NCBI RefSeq assembly: GCF_963677845.1
Contig: NZ_OY782498.1
Span: 444,001-508,000, forward strand
DNA: 64,000 nt
Source of the DNA: an uncultured Pseudodesulfovibrio sp.
GTDB lineage: Bacteria > Desulfobacterota > Desulfovibrionia > Desulfovibrionales > Desulfovibrionaceae
Direction of reading: 5' to 3'
Shown: positions 24,749-34,879 of the stretch, one piece after another
Layout: every line of letters starts with the position of its first letter
How positions within the stretch are numbered: position 1 is the first letter of the stretch
The notes under the pieces: generated by a model
What the model was told of the DNA's origin: nothing
Database searches by the model: none
The model's input: only the letters and a program-made list of their open reading frames with translations
Made by a program: the position numbers and the translations under genes

Positions 24749-24858
24749 GGTCAGTTTTCCCTGATGGTTGAAAGGGAGGTATTGATTACAATTATAGCAG
24801 ACGGTCCGTTTGTGGCAAGCTGTTTAGAATTCCATGATATGATATTGTGATGACAATT

Positions 24859-24900
24859 AAAAAGCCGTCTTTGCCCCCGGTGTACGGCAGCAAAGACGGC
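24859..24900 (-). terminator. Terminator of the hslVU operon
   Basis: On the minus strand GCCGTCTTTGC pairs perfectly with GCAAAGACGGC around a GC-rich loop and is followed by TTTTTAATT, 23 bases after the hslU stop. Confidence 0.85.
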
Positions 24901-24923
24901 AGTTATGGTAGAATCTCTGCTTT

Positions 24924-26321
24924 TTACAGAATGTAGCGGGAGAGATCTCGATCTTCTACGACATGGTCGAGTTGATCCGTGACATAGTCGCGATCAATGA
25001 CAATTTTTTGTCCCGATTTGTCCGGGGCTTCAAATGAAAGGTTCGCCAGAATCTTTTCCATGATGGTGTAGAGTCTGCGAGCTCCGATATTTTCGGTTTC
25101 CTCATTGATTTTTTCTGCCATAGCCGAGATTTCTTCAAGCGCTTCCTGAGAGTAGTCCACGGTCACGCCTTCGGTTGCAAGGAGTGCCTTGTATTGGACG
25201 GTCAGTGCGTTTTTGGGTTCGGTCAAAATGCGGTAGAATTCTTCCTTGTGCAGAGAAGACAACTCTTCGCGCAGAGGGAAGCGGCCTTGTAATTCAGGAA
25301 TGAGATCTGACGGTTTGGCAAAGTGGAATGCACCTGCTGCGATGAACAGGATATGGTCGGTTTTGATCATGCCATACTTGGTGTTGACCACACTGCCTTC
25401 TACGATGGGCAGTAAGTCGCGTTGGACGCCCTCTCGGGAGACATCGGCAGAGCCTCCGCCAGCCTGATCGTGGCGGGAAGCGATTTTATCCATTTCATCC
25501 ACAAACAAAATACCCTGTTGCTCGACGCGTTCGCGAGCAAGTTCATTGACTGCATCCGGGTCGATGAGCTTGTCGGCTTCTTCATCGATAAGAGTCTGAT
25601 ACGCGTCCTTGATTTTCATCTTGCGTGTCTTGCGTTTGCCGGGGAACATGTTGGAAAAGGCATTTTGCAGGTTGTTGCCCATGTCTTCCATGCCTGGAAT
25701 GGCCATGATCTCCACCTGTGCACCGGACTGAACTGTGACTTCCATTTCCACTTCGCGATCGTCGAGTTGCCCCTGACGAAACATTTGGCGGAATTTTTCA
25801 CGGGTACCGTCGTCTTTTTGAGAAGGTTCGACCGGCTCGATCGGTTCGACTGCTCCGTCCTGATTCCCTGCAAAAAAGCCCATATGTTCTTGTTTCTGTG
25901 GTTTTTTGCCGGGGAGGAGCAGGTCGAGAAGGCGTTCTTCAGCATTTTTTTCCGCTTTGATACGTACCTTTTCAGTTTCTTCTTTGCGGACCATGGCCAC
26001 GCCAATTTCCATAAGGTCACGGATCATGGATTCAACGTCGCGGCCTACATAACCGACCTCGGTGAATTTGGTTGCTTCAACCTTGAAGAACGGGCAGTTG
26101 GTCAATCGTGCCAGACGGCGGGCGATTTCGGTTTTGCCGACGCCGGTGGGTCCCATGAGGATAATGTTTTTTGGGGCAATTTCGTCCCGAAGTTCCGGTT
26201 CGATCTGTTGCCTGCGCCACCTGTTGCGCATGGCGATAGCCACCATCCGTTTGGCGTCGTTCTGGCCGATGATATATCTGTCGAGTTCAGAGACGATTTC
26301 TCTTGGTGTCAGATTGCTCAT
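24924..26321 (-). CDS. hslU: HslU, ATPase of the HslUV protease
   Basis: A 465-residue AAA+ unfoldase that feeds substrates to the HslV peptidase. The N-terminal signature [17 protein letters not shown] is followed by Walker A GPTGVGKT at 57-64 and the pore-loop GYVGRD near residue 91, the intermediate domain with Glu/Lys-rich sequence (about 110-240), Walker B VDEMDKI, and the family-specific C-terminal end LSRYIL, which docks on HslV. The length is typical. The ATG directly abuts the hslV stop, so they are co-translated. Together with the macro-domain gene upstream it forms a three-gene minus-strand operon. Confidence 0.98.
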   Translation of the reverse strand: MSNLTPREIVSELDRYIIGQNDAKRMVAIAMRNRWRRQQIEPELRDEIAPKNIILMGPTGVGKTEIARRLARLTNCPFFKVEATKFTEVGYVGRDVESMIRDLMEIGVAMVRKEETEKVRIKAEKNAEERLLDLLLPGKKPQKQEHMGFFAGNQDGAVEPIEPVEPSQKDDGTREKFRQMFRQGQLDDREVEMEVTVQSGAQVEIMAIPGMEDMGNNLQNAFSNMFPGKRKTRKMKIKDAYQTLIDEEADKLIDPDAVNELARERVEQQGILFVDEMDKIASRHDQAGGGSADVSREGVQRDLLPIVEGSVVNTKYGMIKTDHILFIAAGAFHFAKPSDLIPELQGRFPLREELSSLHKEEFYRILTEPKNALTVQYKALLATEGVTVDYSQEALEEISAMAEKINEETENIGARRLYTIMEKILANLSFEAPDKSGQKIVIDRDYVTDQLDHVVEDRDLSRYIL

Positions 26322-26861
26322 TTACTTATCCTGTGATTCCAGAGTGATGTGGTTGTTCGTGTAAACACAAATGTCAGCCGCGATTTCCATGGCTTTGCGG
26401 GCAATGACCTTGGCCGGCAAGTCGGTATTTTGTTGCAGAGCGCGGGCTGCTGCCAAAGCATATGATCCACCGGAGCCGATAGCTGCAACGCCGTCGTCCG
26501 GCTCGATGACATCTCCAGTCCCGGAGATAATCAGAATGTGCTCGCCATCAGCGGCCAACAACATTGCTTCGAGCTTGCGCAGATATTTGTCGGTGCGCCA
26601 ATCCTTGGCCAGTTCTACGGCAGCCCTGAGCAGGTTGCCGGAGTATGTTTCCAGTTTGGTTTCAAATCGTTCAGACAGAGTGAAGGCGTCTGCTGTGGCT
26701 CCCGCAAATCCTACGGTAACCTTATCTTTGAAGATACGGCGCACTTTGCGGGCGGTATGCTTCATGGCAATGGCCTGACCCATGGTGACCTGACCGTCAC
26801 CGGCAACAGCTGTACCGTTGTCGTCCTTGACCGCAACGATGGTTGTTCCTCTGAGTTCCAT
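26322..26861 (-). CDS. hslV: HslV, peptidase of the HslUV protease
   Basis: A 179-residue proteasome-like peptidase. After removal of the leading residues (MELRG) the N-terminal Thr of TTIVAVKD becomes the nucleophile. The conserved GDGQVTMG, the GFAGATADA turn and the [14 protein letters not shown] segment are all present. Start 26861 has a GGAG ribosome site six bases upstream and matches the family; a longer frame to 26921 runs into the macro-domain gene. It forms the double hexamer capped by HslU. It lies 22 bases downstream of the macro-domain gene and directly before hslU. Confidence 0.97.
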   Translation of the reverse strand: MELRGTTIVAVKDDNGTAVAGDGQVTMGQAIAMKHTARKVRRIFKDKVTVGFAGATADAFTLSERFETKLETYSGNLLRAAVELAKDWRTDKYLRKLEAMLLAADGEHILIISGTGDVIEPDDGVAAIGSGGSYALAAARALQQNTDLPAKVIARKAMEIAADICVYTNNHITLESQDK

Positions 26862-26883
26862 TTTTTGCTCCTTGTGTGAGGCG

Positions 26884-27429
26884 TTACAGCACTTCTTTGG
26901 CGATGGCGGTCCAGATGTCATAGGCCGCGTCGTCGTGCAGGACCATGCTTATTTCCCTGACCATGTTTGCTTCCAGTCCGTGTTTCAGGGCTGGCAGTGC
27001 AATGCGTGCAGCATCTTCGACCGGATAGCCGTATACGCCGCAGGAGATGGCCGGGAATGCAATGGTCCCGATAGCATGTGCGTGGGCGAGCTTCAGGCAG
27101 TGTTCATATGCACTGCCGAGCTTCGCAGGTTCGTCGTTTTTGCCGCCGTGCCAAACAGGGCCGACGGTATGAATAATATGGTGAGATGGCAGACCGAAGC
27201 CGGGAGTAATGACCGCTTTACCTGTTGGCAGTGGGCCGTTTTTTTGAACGATATCCTGACAGGCTGTCTGAAGTTTAACAAGGCCAGCGGCTCTGTGAAT
27301 AGCTCCGTCAACACCACCGCCTCCGGCTAACTGGTTGTTGGCGGCATTGACGATAGCATCGACAGAAAGAGTGGTTATGTCACCTTGGCGAATAATGAGC
27401 CGCCCGGCGGAAATGTTCCAGGTCTGCAT
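26884..27429 (-). CDS. Macro-domain ADP-ribose-binding protein (YmdB-like)
   Basis: A 181-residue protein with a complete macro domain: [30 protein letters not shown] near the N-terminus, [24 protein letters not shown], and [15 protein letters not shown]. These loops bind ADP-ribose; relatives deacetylate O-acetyl-ADP-ribose or remove ADP-ribose from proteins or nucleic acids. I prefer the ATG at 27429, since MQTWNIS is the usual family start; an in-frame ATG at 27477 adds sixteen residues and neither has a strong ribosome site. It is the first gene before hslV and hslU with close spacing, a linkage that could place ADP-ribose removal under the same stress control as the protease. Confidence 0.92.
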   Translation of the reverse strand: MQTWNISAGRLIIRQGDITTLSVDAIVNAANNQLAGGGGVDGAIHRAAGLVKLQTACQDIVQKNGPLPTGKAVITPGFGLPSHHIIHTVGPVWHGGKNDEPAKLGSAYEHCLKLAHAHAIGTIAFPAISCGVYGYPVEDAARIALPALKHGLEANMVREISMVLHDDAAYDIWTAIAKEVL

Positions 27430-27554
27430 GATAGTTCGAAAGATAAGACCGTCAGCGGCAAAGGCAAGGCCGTTCATGCGGATTGTCCAGTGTTCTTTTT
27501 AATCTGTTGGATTTTGTCACATCGAAGAGCTTTCAGCTCGTCAAAAGGCATGGT

Positions 27555-28748
27555 ATGGGTATATTTATGTCTCCCCGTGAAAAAATACTCATTGTTGACG
27601 ATCAACCAGAGAACATCGACATAATGGTTGAAGCTCTGCAGTCGACGTATGATTTGATGGCAGCAACAAGCGGCGAAGCGGCTTTGGAGCGTGCTCGGGG
27701 AGAATCCCCCCCAGATCTTGTCCTACTGGATGTCATGATGCCTGGTATGGATGGGTATGAGGTGTGTCGCCGATTAAAAGAAGGTCGAGCAACACGTGAT
27801 ATTCCGGTCATTTTTGTTACGGCGTTAAACGATGCAGACAAGGAAGCCAAGGGGTTTGATCTCGGAGCTGTTGATTATATTACCAAGCCCATAAGTCCAC
27901 CTGTTGTTATGGCGCGTGTTCGTGCTCATTTGCAATTGATTCATGCGAGACGCGTCTTGATGCGTCAGAATGATGTTCTTGAACAGCGAGTTAAGGAGCG
28001 AACTGCTGAAGTGGTTCGTGCTCAGATCGAGCGGGTGGAGGGACTGAATAATTTCGCCAATGCCATGGCCCATCAGATACGCAATCCGGTTATGGCTCTT
28101 GGCGGCATGTCTGGATTGTTGCTCAAAAAAGTTCCTTCAAACAGCCCGTTGTCTGAATATGCTGTTGCAGTTCGTGAGAATAGTTTGCGGTTGGAGCATT
28201 TGGTGGGCGTCATCAGTGATTATGTCTCGTTGACGGTAGGAAAAGCGGAGTGCTGTTCTGTACGAACGATAGTGGAAGACGCCGTGAAGCGAGTTCGTAC
28301 AATTGCGGTTGATCTTGAGAAGGACTTGGATTGCACGATAGAGTTGGCGGACAGTGAAGTTTTGGTCGATGCGGAGTTGGCTGTGTTGGCTTTGACTGAA
28401 ATCATGCAGAATGCGATTGAGTTTTCTGAAAGGAGCACGGTTGTTCTGTCGATTTTGGGCGGGCCGGATGTCTTTCCCCACGAGATGACGGCCACGAAAC
28501 GGTTTTATGCTGCAGACAAAAGATATGGACTTCGTATCACCGACAATGGCCCCGGTATCCCTGATGAAAATCTGGCGTTTGCCACCGATCCTTTTTTTAC
28601 GACAAAGGCATCTGGTGTGGGGCTTGGGTTGACTCGTGCAAATCGTATTTTGCACGATGAACTGGGCGGCGAACTCTTTGTGGAGTCGCTGCCGAATGAG
28701 GGCGTGTCAGTGACCGTCGTTTTTGTGTCAGGGACTGAGTCGGACTAG
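27555..28748 (+). CDS. Receiver domain-histidine kinase hybrid
   Basis: A 397-residue cytoplasmic signalling protein. Residues about 10-125 are a response-regulator receiver (ILIVDDQPENID; phospho-Asp in VLLDVMMPGMDGYEVCR; conserved Thr in FVTAL and Lys in TKPI). A coiled-coil linker (VLEQRVKERTAEVVRAQIERVE) leads to an H-box AMAHQIRNPVMALGG and an ATPase domain with DNGPGIPDE and GVGLGLTRANRI. It can receive phosphate from another kinase and itself phosphorylate a target. Start 27555 has AAAAGG upstream. The stop overlaps the 3' end of the convergent channel gene by four bases. No partner is encoded beside it. Confidence 0.88.
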   Translation: MGIFMSPREKILIVDDQPENIDIMVEALQSTYDLMAATSGEAALERARGESPPDLVLLDVMMPGMDGYEVCRRLKEGRATRDIPVIFVTALNDADKEAKGFDLGAVDYITKPISPPVVMARVRAHLQLIHARRVLMRQNDVLEQRVKERTAEVVRAQIERVEGLNNFANAMAHQIRNPVMALGGMSGLLLKKVPSNSPLSEYAVAVRENSLRLEHLVGVISDYVSLTVGKAECCSVRTIVEDAVKRVRTIAVDLEKDLDCTIELADSEVLVDAELAVLALTEIMQNAIEFSERSTVVLSILGGPDVFPHEMTATKRFYAADKRYGLRITDNGPGIPDENLAFATDPFFTTKASGVGLGLTRANRILHDELGGELFVESLPNEGVSVTVVFVSGTESD

Positions 28749-30607
28749 TCGCTTTCTGCTTCGCTTTTTATTTCTGCAATGGCTTCTGCGTAGGCCTGGA
28801 ACACGTCATCCCGATTGATTAATCCGAGAATTTCACTGGTATTGGTTTTAGCTACCACCGGAATCTGTCCATAGTCGGTATTCACGAATCGGAGCAAGGC
28901 CTGATATAGGTCGTAATCAGGCCGGACGTAAACAGGTCGCGACATGAGATCGCGGACTACCACCAGATCGTGTAATTCCTCTTCAAACATCCAGTTGCGG
29001 ACGTTATGGATGGAGATCATGCCGCAATACTCACCGCCGTCTGCTCGACGTACCGGGAAGTATAGTTGGTCCGAGTTGGCTATAATGTCCGTCATCGCTT
29101 TAAGCGTGGTGCCTTCTTCCAGAACGATCACATCGCCGGGATCATAGAAATCCGAGACATGCATTTGTTCCAGTACATTGATAGTCGCGTCTTCGGCATG
29201 AGCCGGGGAGTCGAATTTATTTTCTACCTGATGTTCATAGAGTGAGTAATTACGACCAAGTACGATGCATAGAGCTGACGCCAGCATGAGCGGAGCGAGC
29301 AGGCCGTAGCCTTGAGTCAACTCCGTGACCATGATGAGCGGTCCGATAGGTGCGTTGGCCACTCCTGCGAAGAATGCGGCCATACCAACGAGAATGTAGG
29401 CACCGGGTTGAGTGACGATATCAGGGAAATAGTGATGGCCTACCTTGCCCACAAGTCCACCGGACATACCTCCAACGAACAAGGCCGGTGCAAACATGCC
29501 GCCGGACATGCCGGAGCCGATGGTAATGGATGTGGCAACGGTTTTACCGATGATGATATAACACATACCAAGGGCTGGAATTTGACCGAGAATGGCGAGT
29601 TCCAACCAACCGTATCCACCGGACAGGATGCCGCCTGTGACCAGACCGTCAGTTGCTGTATACGGATAGGCTATGCCGAGCAAACCCATGGCGAGGCCAC
29701 CTAAACCCATGGACCAGATGATACCGATTTTTTCTCGAAGTGGAAAAAAGATGTGGTATTTGATGACGTAGAAAGTCTTGATATACATCCAGCCAACTGC
29801 GGCGCAGACAAAGGCAAGCAGGGCATAAAAGATGAGTTCCCGCGGGTCATGAAAAGAAAAACGTGGGATACCAAAAATAGGTTCCGTGCCGTAGAAAAAC
29901 GTGAAAATCGAATAGGAGACTACGGAACTCATGACCGAAGGCAAGATCGCTTCGGCCTCGAAGTCTTCGCGGTAAATGACTTCTACGGCTGTGAGTGCGC
30001 CACCAAGAGGGGCGCGGAAAATGGCTCCGAGACCACCAGCTGCTCCTGAAAGCAGCAGTAATCGGCGTTCCTTGGCCGAAAGATTGAAAATTTTGGCGAG
30101 CCATGCGCCTACGCCTGCGCCCATCTGCGTGATGGGGCCTTCGCGGCCTGCGGAACCACCTGAAGCGATGGTCAGAACAGAACACAGACCTTTAATGATG
30201 GCTACACGAGCCTTAATGATCCCGCCATGGTTATGAAAAGCGTTGATGGTGGCGTCTGTACCATCTGTTCCGCCATCCATGGTTTCCGGGATGAATCGTT
30301 GCACAAGCCAGCCCGTAAGAAGGGCGGTTCCGGTGGTAAAAACAGGAATAACCCAAGGGCGGAACTCTCCGGTATGTCCGTGGAAAATGCCTTCACCAGC
30401 AGGTTCCACTGCGGCGATACCTGCCAGATTATTTTGAATGATAAATTTGCCGAGTTCGACGAGCCAGAAAAATCCTACGGCTACGAGACCGGACATGACG
30501 CCGACCAATACGCCGATAGTCAACCATCTGAAAGAGGTGACCATGCGGTAGGACTTAACGAAATCAGTCCAGTAATTGATCATTTTGGTTATCACTTGCA
30601 GAGACAT
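28745..30607 (-). CDS. ClC-family chloride channel/transporter with CBS domains
   Basis: A 620-residue membrane protein for anion transport (voltage-gated chloride channel family). The helical core includes the selectivity motifs GSAGREGP near residue 155 and GSGMSGGMFAPALF near residue 370. After about residue 470 two CBS domains follow (ending SEILGLINRDDVFQAY), which bind adenine nucleotides and gate activity. The fluoride-specific ClC clade has a different motif, so chloride/proton exchange or chloride conduction is more likely. The start is the ATG at 30607; an alternative ATG lies eight codons downstream. It overlaps the upstream convergent kinase by four bases and is two bases after the ribF stop on the same strand. 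Confidence 0.93.
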   Translation of the reverse strand: MSLQVITKMINYWTDFVKSYRMVTSFRWLTIGVLVGVMSGLVAVGFFWLVELGKFIIQNNLAGIAAVEPAGEGIFHGHTGEFRPWVIPVFTTGTALLTGWLVQRFIPETMDGGTDGTDATINAFHNHGGIIKARVAIIKGLCSVLTIASGGSAGREGPITQMGAGVGAWLAKIFNLSAKERRLLLLSGAAGGLGAIFRAPLGGALTAVEVIYREDFEAEAILPSVMSSVVSYSIFTFFYGTEPIFGIPRFSFHDPRELIFYALLAFVCAAVGWMYIKTFYVIKYHIFFPLREKIGIIWSMGLGGLAMGLLGIAYPYTATDGLVTGGILSGGYGWLELAILGQIPALGMCYIIIGKTVATSITIGSGMSGGMFAPALFVGGMSGGLVGKVGHHYFPDIVTQPGAYILVGMAAFFAGVANAPIGPLIMVTELTQGYGLLAPLMLASALCIVLGRNYSLYEHQVENKFDSPAHAEDATINVLEQMHVSDFYDPGDVIVLEEGTTLKAMTDIIANSDQLYFPVRRADGGEYCGMISIHNVRNWMFEEELHDLVVVRDLMSRPVYVRPDYDLYQALLRFVNTDYGQIPVVAKTNTSEILGLINRDDVFQAYAEAIAEIKSEAESD

Positions 30608-30609
30608 GG

Positions 30610-31587
30610 TTATCCGTTGGTACGGCCCAGGTCGGGTCGGGTCAGTTTGATGGCCGCTTCAGGTTGGGACAAGAGCTGGCGACCCAGATCAATATCTTTG
30701 GCTATGCGGTCTTTTAGTTCATCTATTCCGTTGAATTTCTTTTCGTCACGAATACGTTGTACAAAATGTATGCGGATATCTGAGCCATATATATCGCCCG
30801 AAAAGTCGAGAATATGTGCTTCCACGGACAACGCATCATTTCCGAAAGTCGGGTTTTTCCCTATATTTGCCACGCCCATGTGGACGACGTTGTCAACTTC
30901 AACCCAGATCGCGTAAACGCCGGGTTTGGGGAAAAGTTCATCGACTAGTTTGAGGTTTGCAGTAGGAAATCCGAGCAGCTTGCCACCCCGATTCATGCCG
31001 TGCACAACTTCACCTTTGATCTGATAAAAACGGCCGAGCAGCGGTCGTGCAGGCCAGACTGTTCCGGCTTGGACCAAATCGCGAATACGGGTTGAACTGA
31101 CCACGGCATTGTCGATGGAAACCGGATCAAGACGGTCTACGGAGAAACCGTGTTTTTCACCAAGGTTTGTCAGGATTTCAAAATTACCAGACCTGGCTTT
31201 GCCCAGATGATAATCATATCCGATAATCATTTCCTTCATGCCCAGTCCATCTACGAGGTATTTTTTGACGAATTCCTCGGGTGAGAGTTTGGCCATTTCC
31301 ATGGAGAATTCCAAGAGCAGACAAACTTGTGGGCCATGCTGGGAGATGAGTTCCAGCTTTTGTTCGGTCAACGTAATGAAGGGTGGAGTTTTGTCATCCC
31401 GCAGAACCCGTAAAGGGTGGGGATCAAAAGTGACGACCACACTGACGAGGCCTTGTGATTTGGCACGCAAGCATGCCAATTCAATGAGTTTTTGGTGGCC
31501 TCTATGAACGCCGTCGAAATTTCCGATAGTCACGCATGACTCTCCGACGACGTCCTGAAGTTCCTCTATGGTCCTTGCGACGATCAT
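30610..31587 (-). CDS. ribF: RibF, bifunctional riboflavin kinase/FAD synthetase
   Basis: A 325-residue enzyme that phosphorylates riboflavin to FMN and adenylylates it to FAD. The N-terminal nucleotidyltransferase domain has VTIGNFDGVHRGHQKLI (residues about 20-35) and VVTFDPHP; the C-terminal kinase domain has the HGMNRGGKLLGFPTANL segment at about 200-216 and the INPSF-like GKNPTFG. I take the ATG at 31587 (MIVARTIEEL); an in-frame start at 31620 gives eleven extra residues. Its stop is three bases before the channel gene start, so they share a transcript. FAD and FMN supply for flavoenzymes is an essential housekeeping job. Confidence 0.96.
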   Translation of the reverse strand: MIVARTIEELQDVVGESCVTIGNFDGVHRGHQKLIELACLRAKSQGLVSVVVTFDPHPLRVLRDDKTPPFITLTEQKLELISQHGPQVCLLLEFSMEMAKLSPEEFVKKYLVDGLGMKEMIIGYDYHLGKARSGNFEILTNLGEKHGFSVDRLDPVSIDNAVVSSTRIRDLVQAGTVWPARPLLGRFYQIKGEVVHGMNRGGKLLGFPTANLKLVDELFPKPGVYAIWVEVDNVVHMGVANIGKNPTFGNDALSVEAHILDFSGDIYGSDIRIHFVQRIRDEKKFNGIDELKDRIAKDIDLGRQLLSQPEAAIKLTRPDLGRTNG

Positions 31588-31654
31588 GATATTCAATGTC
31601 CCTGTTTGAAAAAAAAGCAACCTACGCCAAAAAGGTCCGGTTCACAAGGCTTGC

Positions 31655-33097
31655 CTACTTCTTGAGCTTGGCCCGTTCCTCAATTATTGCATCCAGTTTT
31701 TTTATTTCTTCCTCTTGTGCGTCTGTCTTGGCGAGAGCCTTGGCTTTTTGTGCATGTGAGGTGGCTTTGCGAAGATTCATGGAATAAACTCCAGCGTAGG
31801 CAAGGTGTAGATTTCCGCCGAAAGTATCCCCTGATTCACCCAGGATCATTCCGAGATGATGATGAACTTCCCAGTCTTCAGGAACCAGCTTTTCGACCTT
31901 TTGCATATTGGCAATAGCTTGCCGATATTGTTTGGCCTCGCTTTGGAGCCGTGCGAGATAGAACAGCCCTATGGCATCCCTTGAATTTTGGATAGTCGCT
32001 TTTTGCAGCAGGGTGAATGCCTTTTGTGCACGGCCTGTCTTGAAATAGAAAATGCCTGCTTCCCGGGATATGAGCGGATCGTTACCGTCTTGTTCAAGCG
32101 CGATTTCGTATGCCTTTTCGGCTTCGTCCATTTTCTTTAGCCGAGTAAGGGCAATACCGCGTCCGGCATGTTCCATGGGAGTCAATCCGCTGGCTTTTTT
32201 ATCATTCCAATAGGCCAAGGCTGTATTGGCTGGTGACATTTTGGCGCGAACTAGAACCTGAACCCTGTGCAACCGTGTATTATCGTCGGTGCGTTGAGAA
32301 AATTCTTTGGGCATTCTGGCAATGCGGTCATTCAAATAGGTGATACGATCAGCTGTTCCGGGGTGAGTAGACAGGTAGGCGGGCATTTGCGAACCAGAGT
32401 CAAACCATCTGTTTTTTTGCATGATTTCGAACATCTGTGGCATGCCTTGAGGATTATACCCTGCTTTGACTAACGCATTGAGGCCTACGTGGTCAGCTTC
32501 ATTTTCATCTTCTCGTGAGTAGTTGAGCATGGCTTGTGTGGCGGCTCCGGAACTGCCCATGGCAAGAGCGGTTCCAACGGCTGCGCCGTCACCGCTACCG
32601 GAAGCTATGCCGAGCAGAAGTCCAGTGAGGACTCCAACCGTTGAAAGCAATCCGATTTTTTTCTGTTTTTCGATGCGGTGGACCACATGACGTTGGGATA
32701 CGTGTGCGAGTTCGTGCGAGACAACGCCGGCCAGTTGGCATTCGGACGTCACTTCTTGAATTAACCCTGTGAAAATATAGATGAAACCGCCAGGAATAGC
32801 GAAGGCATTCATCAGAGGATTGGCAATGACTGCACTTTTGACCTTGAAGGGCATAGGACGCTTCCCTTCAACAATGCGTTCGACGACATCTGCGACAAAA
32901 TCCGTGATATACGTATCGCCCACCATGCCCATCTGGCTGCGGATTACCTGATCGAATTCACGCCCCATTTTGTTTTCATCGCGCAGGGTCAATTTATCGC
33001 CCAACAGTGAGTTGGCGTGGGCGTCGCCCAAAGGAGTAAAAATCAAAAGCAAAGCCGCAAAAAAAGCGGGCAATGGAGCGAGCAGGCGTCGTGTCAT
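31655..33097 (-). CDS. Periplasmic M48 metalloprotease with TPR repeats (BepA-like)
   Basis: A 480-residue exported protease. The signal peptide (about 1-28, MTRRLLAPLPAFFAALLL) precedes an M48 domain with zinc motif HELAH (in GVVSHELAHVSQRH), and downstream Glu in the ENEADHVG motif completes the zinc site. A hydrophobic stretch rich in Gly (LSTVGVLTGLLLG) lies between them. The C-terminal part (about 295-480) has tetratricopeptide-type repeats (AYEIALEQDGNDP, GLFYLARLQSEAKQY). This layout matches BepA/YfgC, which helps outer-membrane protein assembly and quality control. The start at 33097 has GGAAGG; an in-frame ATG at 33124 lacks a site. Confidence 0.9.
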   Translation of the reverse strand: MTRRLLAPLPAFFAALLLIFTPLGDAHANSLLGDKLTLRDENKMGREFDQVIRSQMGMVGDTYITDFVADVVERIVEGKRPMPFKVKSAVIANPLMNAFAIPGGFIYIFTGLIQEVTSECQLAGVVSHELAHVSQRHVVHRIEKQKKIGLLSTVGVLTGLLLGIASGSGDGAAVGTALAMGSSGAATQAMLNYSREDENEADHVGLNALVKAGYNPQGMPQMFEIMQKNRWFDSGSQMPAYLSTHPGTADRITYLNDRIARMPKEFSQRTDDNTRLHRVQVLVRAKMSPANTALAYWNDKKASGLTPMEHAGRGIALTRLKKMDEAEKAYEIALEQDGNDPLISREAGIFYFKTGRAQKAFTLLQKATIQNSRDAIGLFYLARLQSEAKQYRQAIANMQKVEKLVPEDWEVHHHLGMILGESGDTFGGNLHLAYAGVYSMNLRKATSHAQKAKALAKTDAQEEEIKKLDAIIEERAKLKK

Positions 33098-33170
33098 AGT
33101 CCTTCCGTTGGTTGCGTTTGACATATTGTAATCATTTGAAGGGCCAACGCAACTATGTGCAACGTGAACG

Positions 33171-33202
33171 AAAAAAAAGGCGCGGCCACAGATGGTCGCG
33201 CC
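33171..33202 (-). terminator. Terminator of rho
   Basis: On the minus strand a nine-pair GC stem (GGCGCGACC/GGCCGCGCC) is followed by eight T residues, 24 bases after the rho stop. Confidence 0.9.
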
Positions 33203-33225
33203 TTTGTAATGTCATTGTCTGTGGC

Positions 33226-34599
33226 TTACCTTGCCATTGAATCCAGGAAGTCACGGTTGTTTTTGGTGTTCTTCATCTTGCCGCGCAGGAACTCCATGGA
33301 GTCGATGGAATTCATGGGGGAGAGAAGTTTTCTGAGAATCCAGACGCGGTTGAGCACATCATCTTCCAGCAGCAATTCTTCCTTGCGGGTGCCGGAACGG
33401 TTGATATCGATGGCTGGGTATACGCGTTTGTCGGAGAGATGGCGGTCAAGATATAATTCCATGTTGCCGGTGCCCTTGAATTCTTCAAAGATGACTTCAT
33501 CCATACGGGAACCGGTGTCGATGAGTGCGGTGGATATGATGGTCAGTGAGCCACCTTCTTCAATGTTGCGGGCTGCACCAAAGAAACGTTTGGGGCGTTG
33601 CAGAGCATTGGCGTCGATACCACCTGAAAGAACGCGTCCACTGGAAGGGGTCACAGCATTATATGCACGGCCCAGACGGGTGATGGAATCAAGAAGGATA
33701 ACCACGTCGCGTTTTCGTTCAACCAGACGTTTGGCTTTTTCGATAACCATGTCAGCAACCTGAACGTGGCGCTGCGGCGGTTCGTCAAAGGTGGAACTAA
33801 CGACTTCAGCTTTGACCGTCCGTTGCATGTCCGTTACTTCCTCGGGCCTTTCATCAATGAGCAGGACAATGAGATCTACTTCGGGATGGTTGGCATTGAT
33901 GGAATTAGCTATGGTCTGGAGCATGATGGTCTTACCGGTGCGGGGCGGGGCCACGATGACACCGCGCTGGCCTTTTCCGATAGGAGCCAACAGGTCGATA
34001 ATGCGGGCTGAATAATTTTTATCTCCGTTTTCCAGTTTGAGCTGTTCTTCGGGATAGAGGGGGGTCAGGTTGTCAAAGAGAACGAGGTTTTTGGAGTGCT
34101 TTGGGTCTTCAAATCCAATTTCGGAGACGCGGAGCAAAGCAAAGTATCGTTCCCCTTCCTTGGGAGGTCGGATCTGGCCGGAAACCACGTCTCCTTTACG
34201 AAGACCAAACCGGCGAATTTGGGAAGGTGAAACGTAAATGTCGTCCGGTCCAGCCATATAACTATACATGGGTGAACGGAGGAATCCGAAGCCGTCAGGC
34301 AGAATTTCAAGGACGCCTTCTCCAAAAATCTGTCCGTCTCGAGAAGCACATTCCTGCAACAGGGAGAATATCAATTCCTGCTTGCGCATAGTGCTTGGAT
34401 TCTCGACGCCGAATTCCATGGACAATTCGGTTAAATCCTGCATGGATTTGAGCTTAAGCTCGGTCAGGTTTAGGCTACCGCCGTTACCGTTGCCGCCCTT
34501 TTTGTTGTCGGATTTGGGCGCGGCCTTTCTGCCTCGGGGGCTTCTTTTTGGGGCGGGACCTTTGCCTTTGCCATCATTGCCAGGTTTTGTGTTGGCCAT
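33226..34599 (-). CDS. rho: Transcription termination factor Rho
   Basis: A 457-residue hexameric RNA-dependent ATPase. A basic, Gly/Pro/Lys-rich N-terminal extension (about residues 1-42) precedes the Rho N domain ([14 protein letters not shown]), the RNA-binding cold-shock-like domain ([14 protein letters not shown]), and the ATPase with [15 protein letters not shown] and a [11 protein letters not shown] loop, ending at DFLDSMAR. The 42-residue disordered extension is longer than in E. coli Rho (419 aa), and such extensions are known in other bacteria. The ATG is at 34599 with nothing better upstream. Confidence 0.98.
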   Translation of the reverse strand: MANTKPGNDGKGKGPAPKRSPRGRKAAPKSDNKKGGNGNGGSLNLTELKLKSMQDLTELSMEFGVENPSTMRKQELIFSLLQECASRDGQIFGEGVLEILPDGFGFLRSPMYSYMAGPDDIYVSPSQIRRFGLRKGDVVSGQIRPPKEGERYFALLRVSEIGFEDPKHSKNLVLFDNLTPLYPEEQLKLENGDKNYSARIIDLLAPIGKGQRGVIVAPPRTGKTIMLQTIANSINANHPEVDLIVLLIDERPEEVTDMQRTVKAEVVSSTFDEPPQRHVQVADMVIEKAKRLVERKRDVVILLDSITRLGRAYNAVTPSSGRVLSGGIDANALQRPKRFFGAARNIEEGGSLTIISTALIDTGSRMDEVIFEEFKGTGNMELYLDRHLSDKRVYPAIDINRSGTRKEELLLEDDVLNRVWILRKLLSPMNSIDSMEFLRGKMKNTKNNRDFLDSMAR

Positions 34600-34879
34600 A
34601 ATCGAAAAATTGGTGTTGAGGTTGAATGAATATTAAAAGAATCTATTAAACATGCTGTAATATATGAAAAATAGAGATGGTGGCTGTCTGTGAGCTAGGA
34701 TTAAGTCGCTCAATTGGTCGGCTTGTATGGTAATGCTATAAAGCATACCTCACGTTGAAGTTGCGCAAACAGCCTTCTGTGTCTTCAAAGGAACTTTAAT
34801 GATAGTGGGAAAATAACTATGCCGCGAAGCGACATCTGCTTTAGGACGTACATGAAACGGTTGACCTTGACAAGTCCTG

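Noticed and set aside
25422-26336. Plus-strand open frame (304 aa) opposite hslU
   Set aside because: The hslU reading frame is fully conserved and motif-complete; the antisense frame is a shadow.
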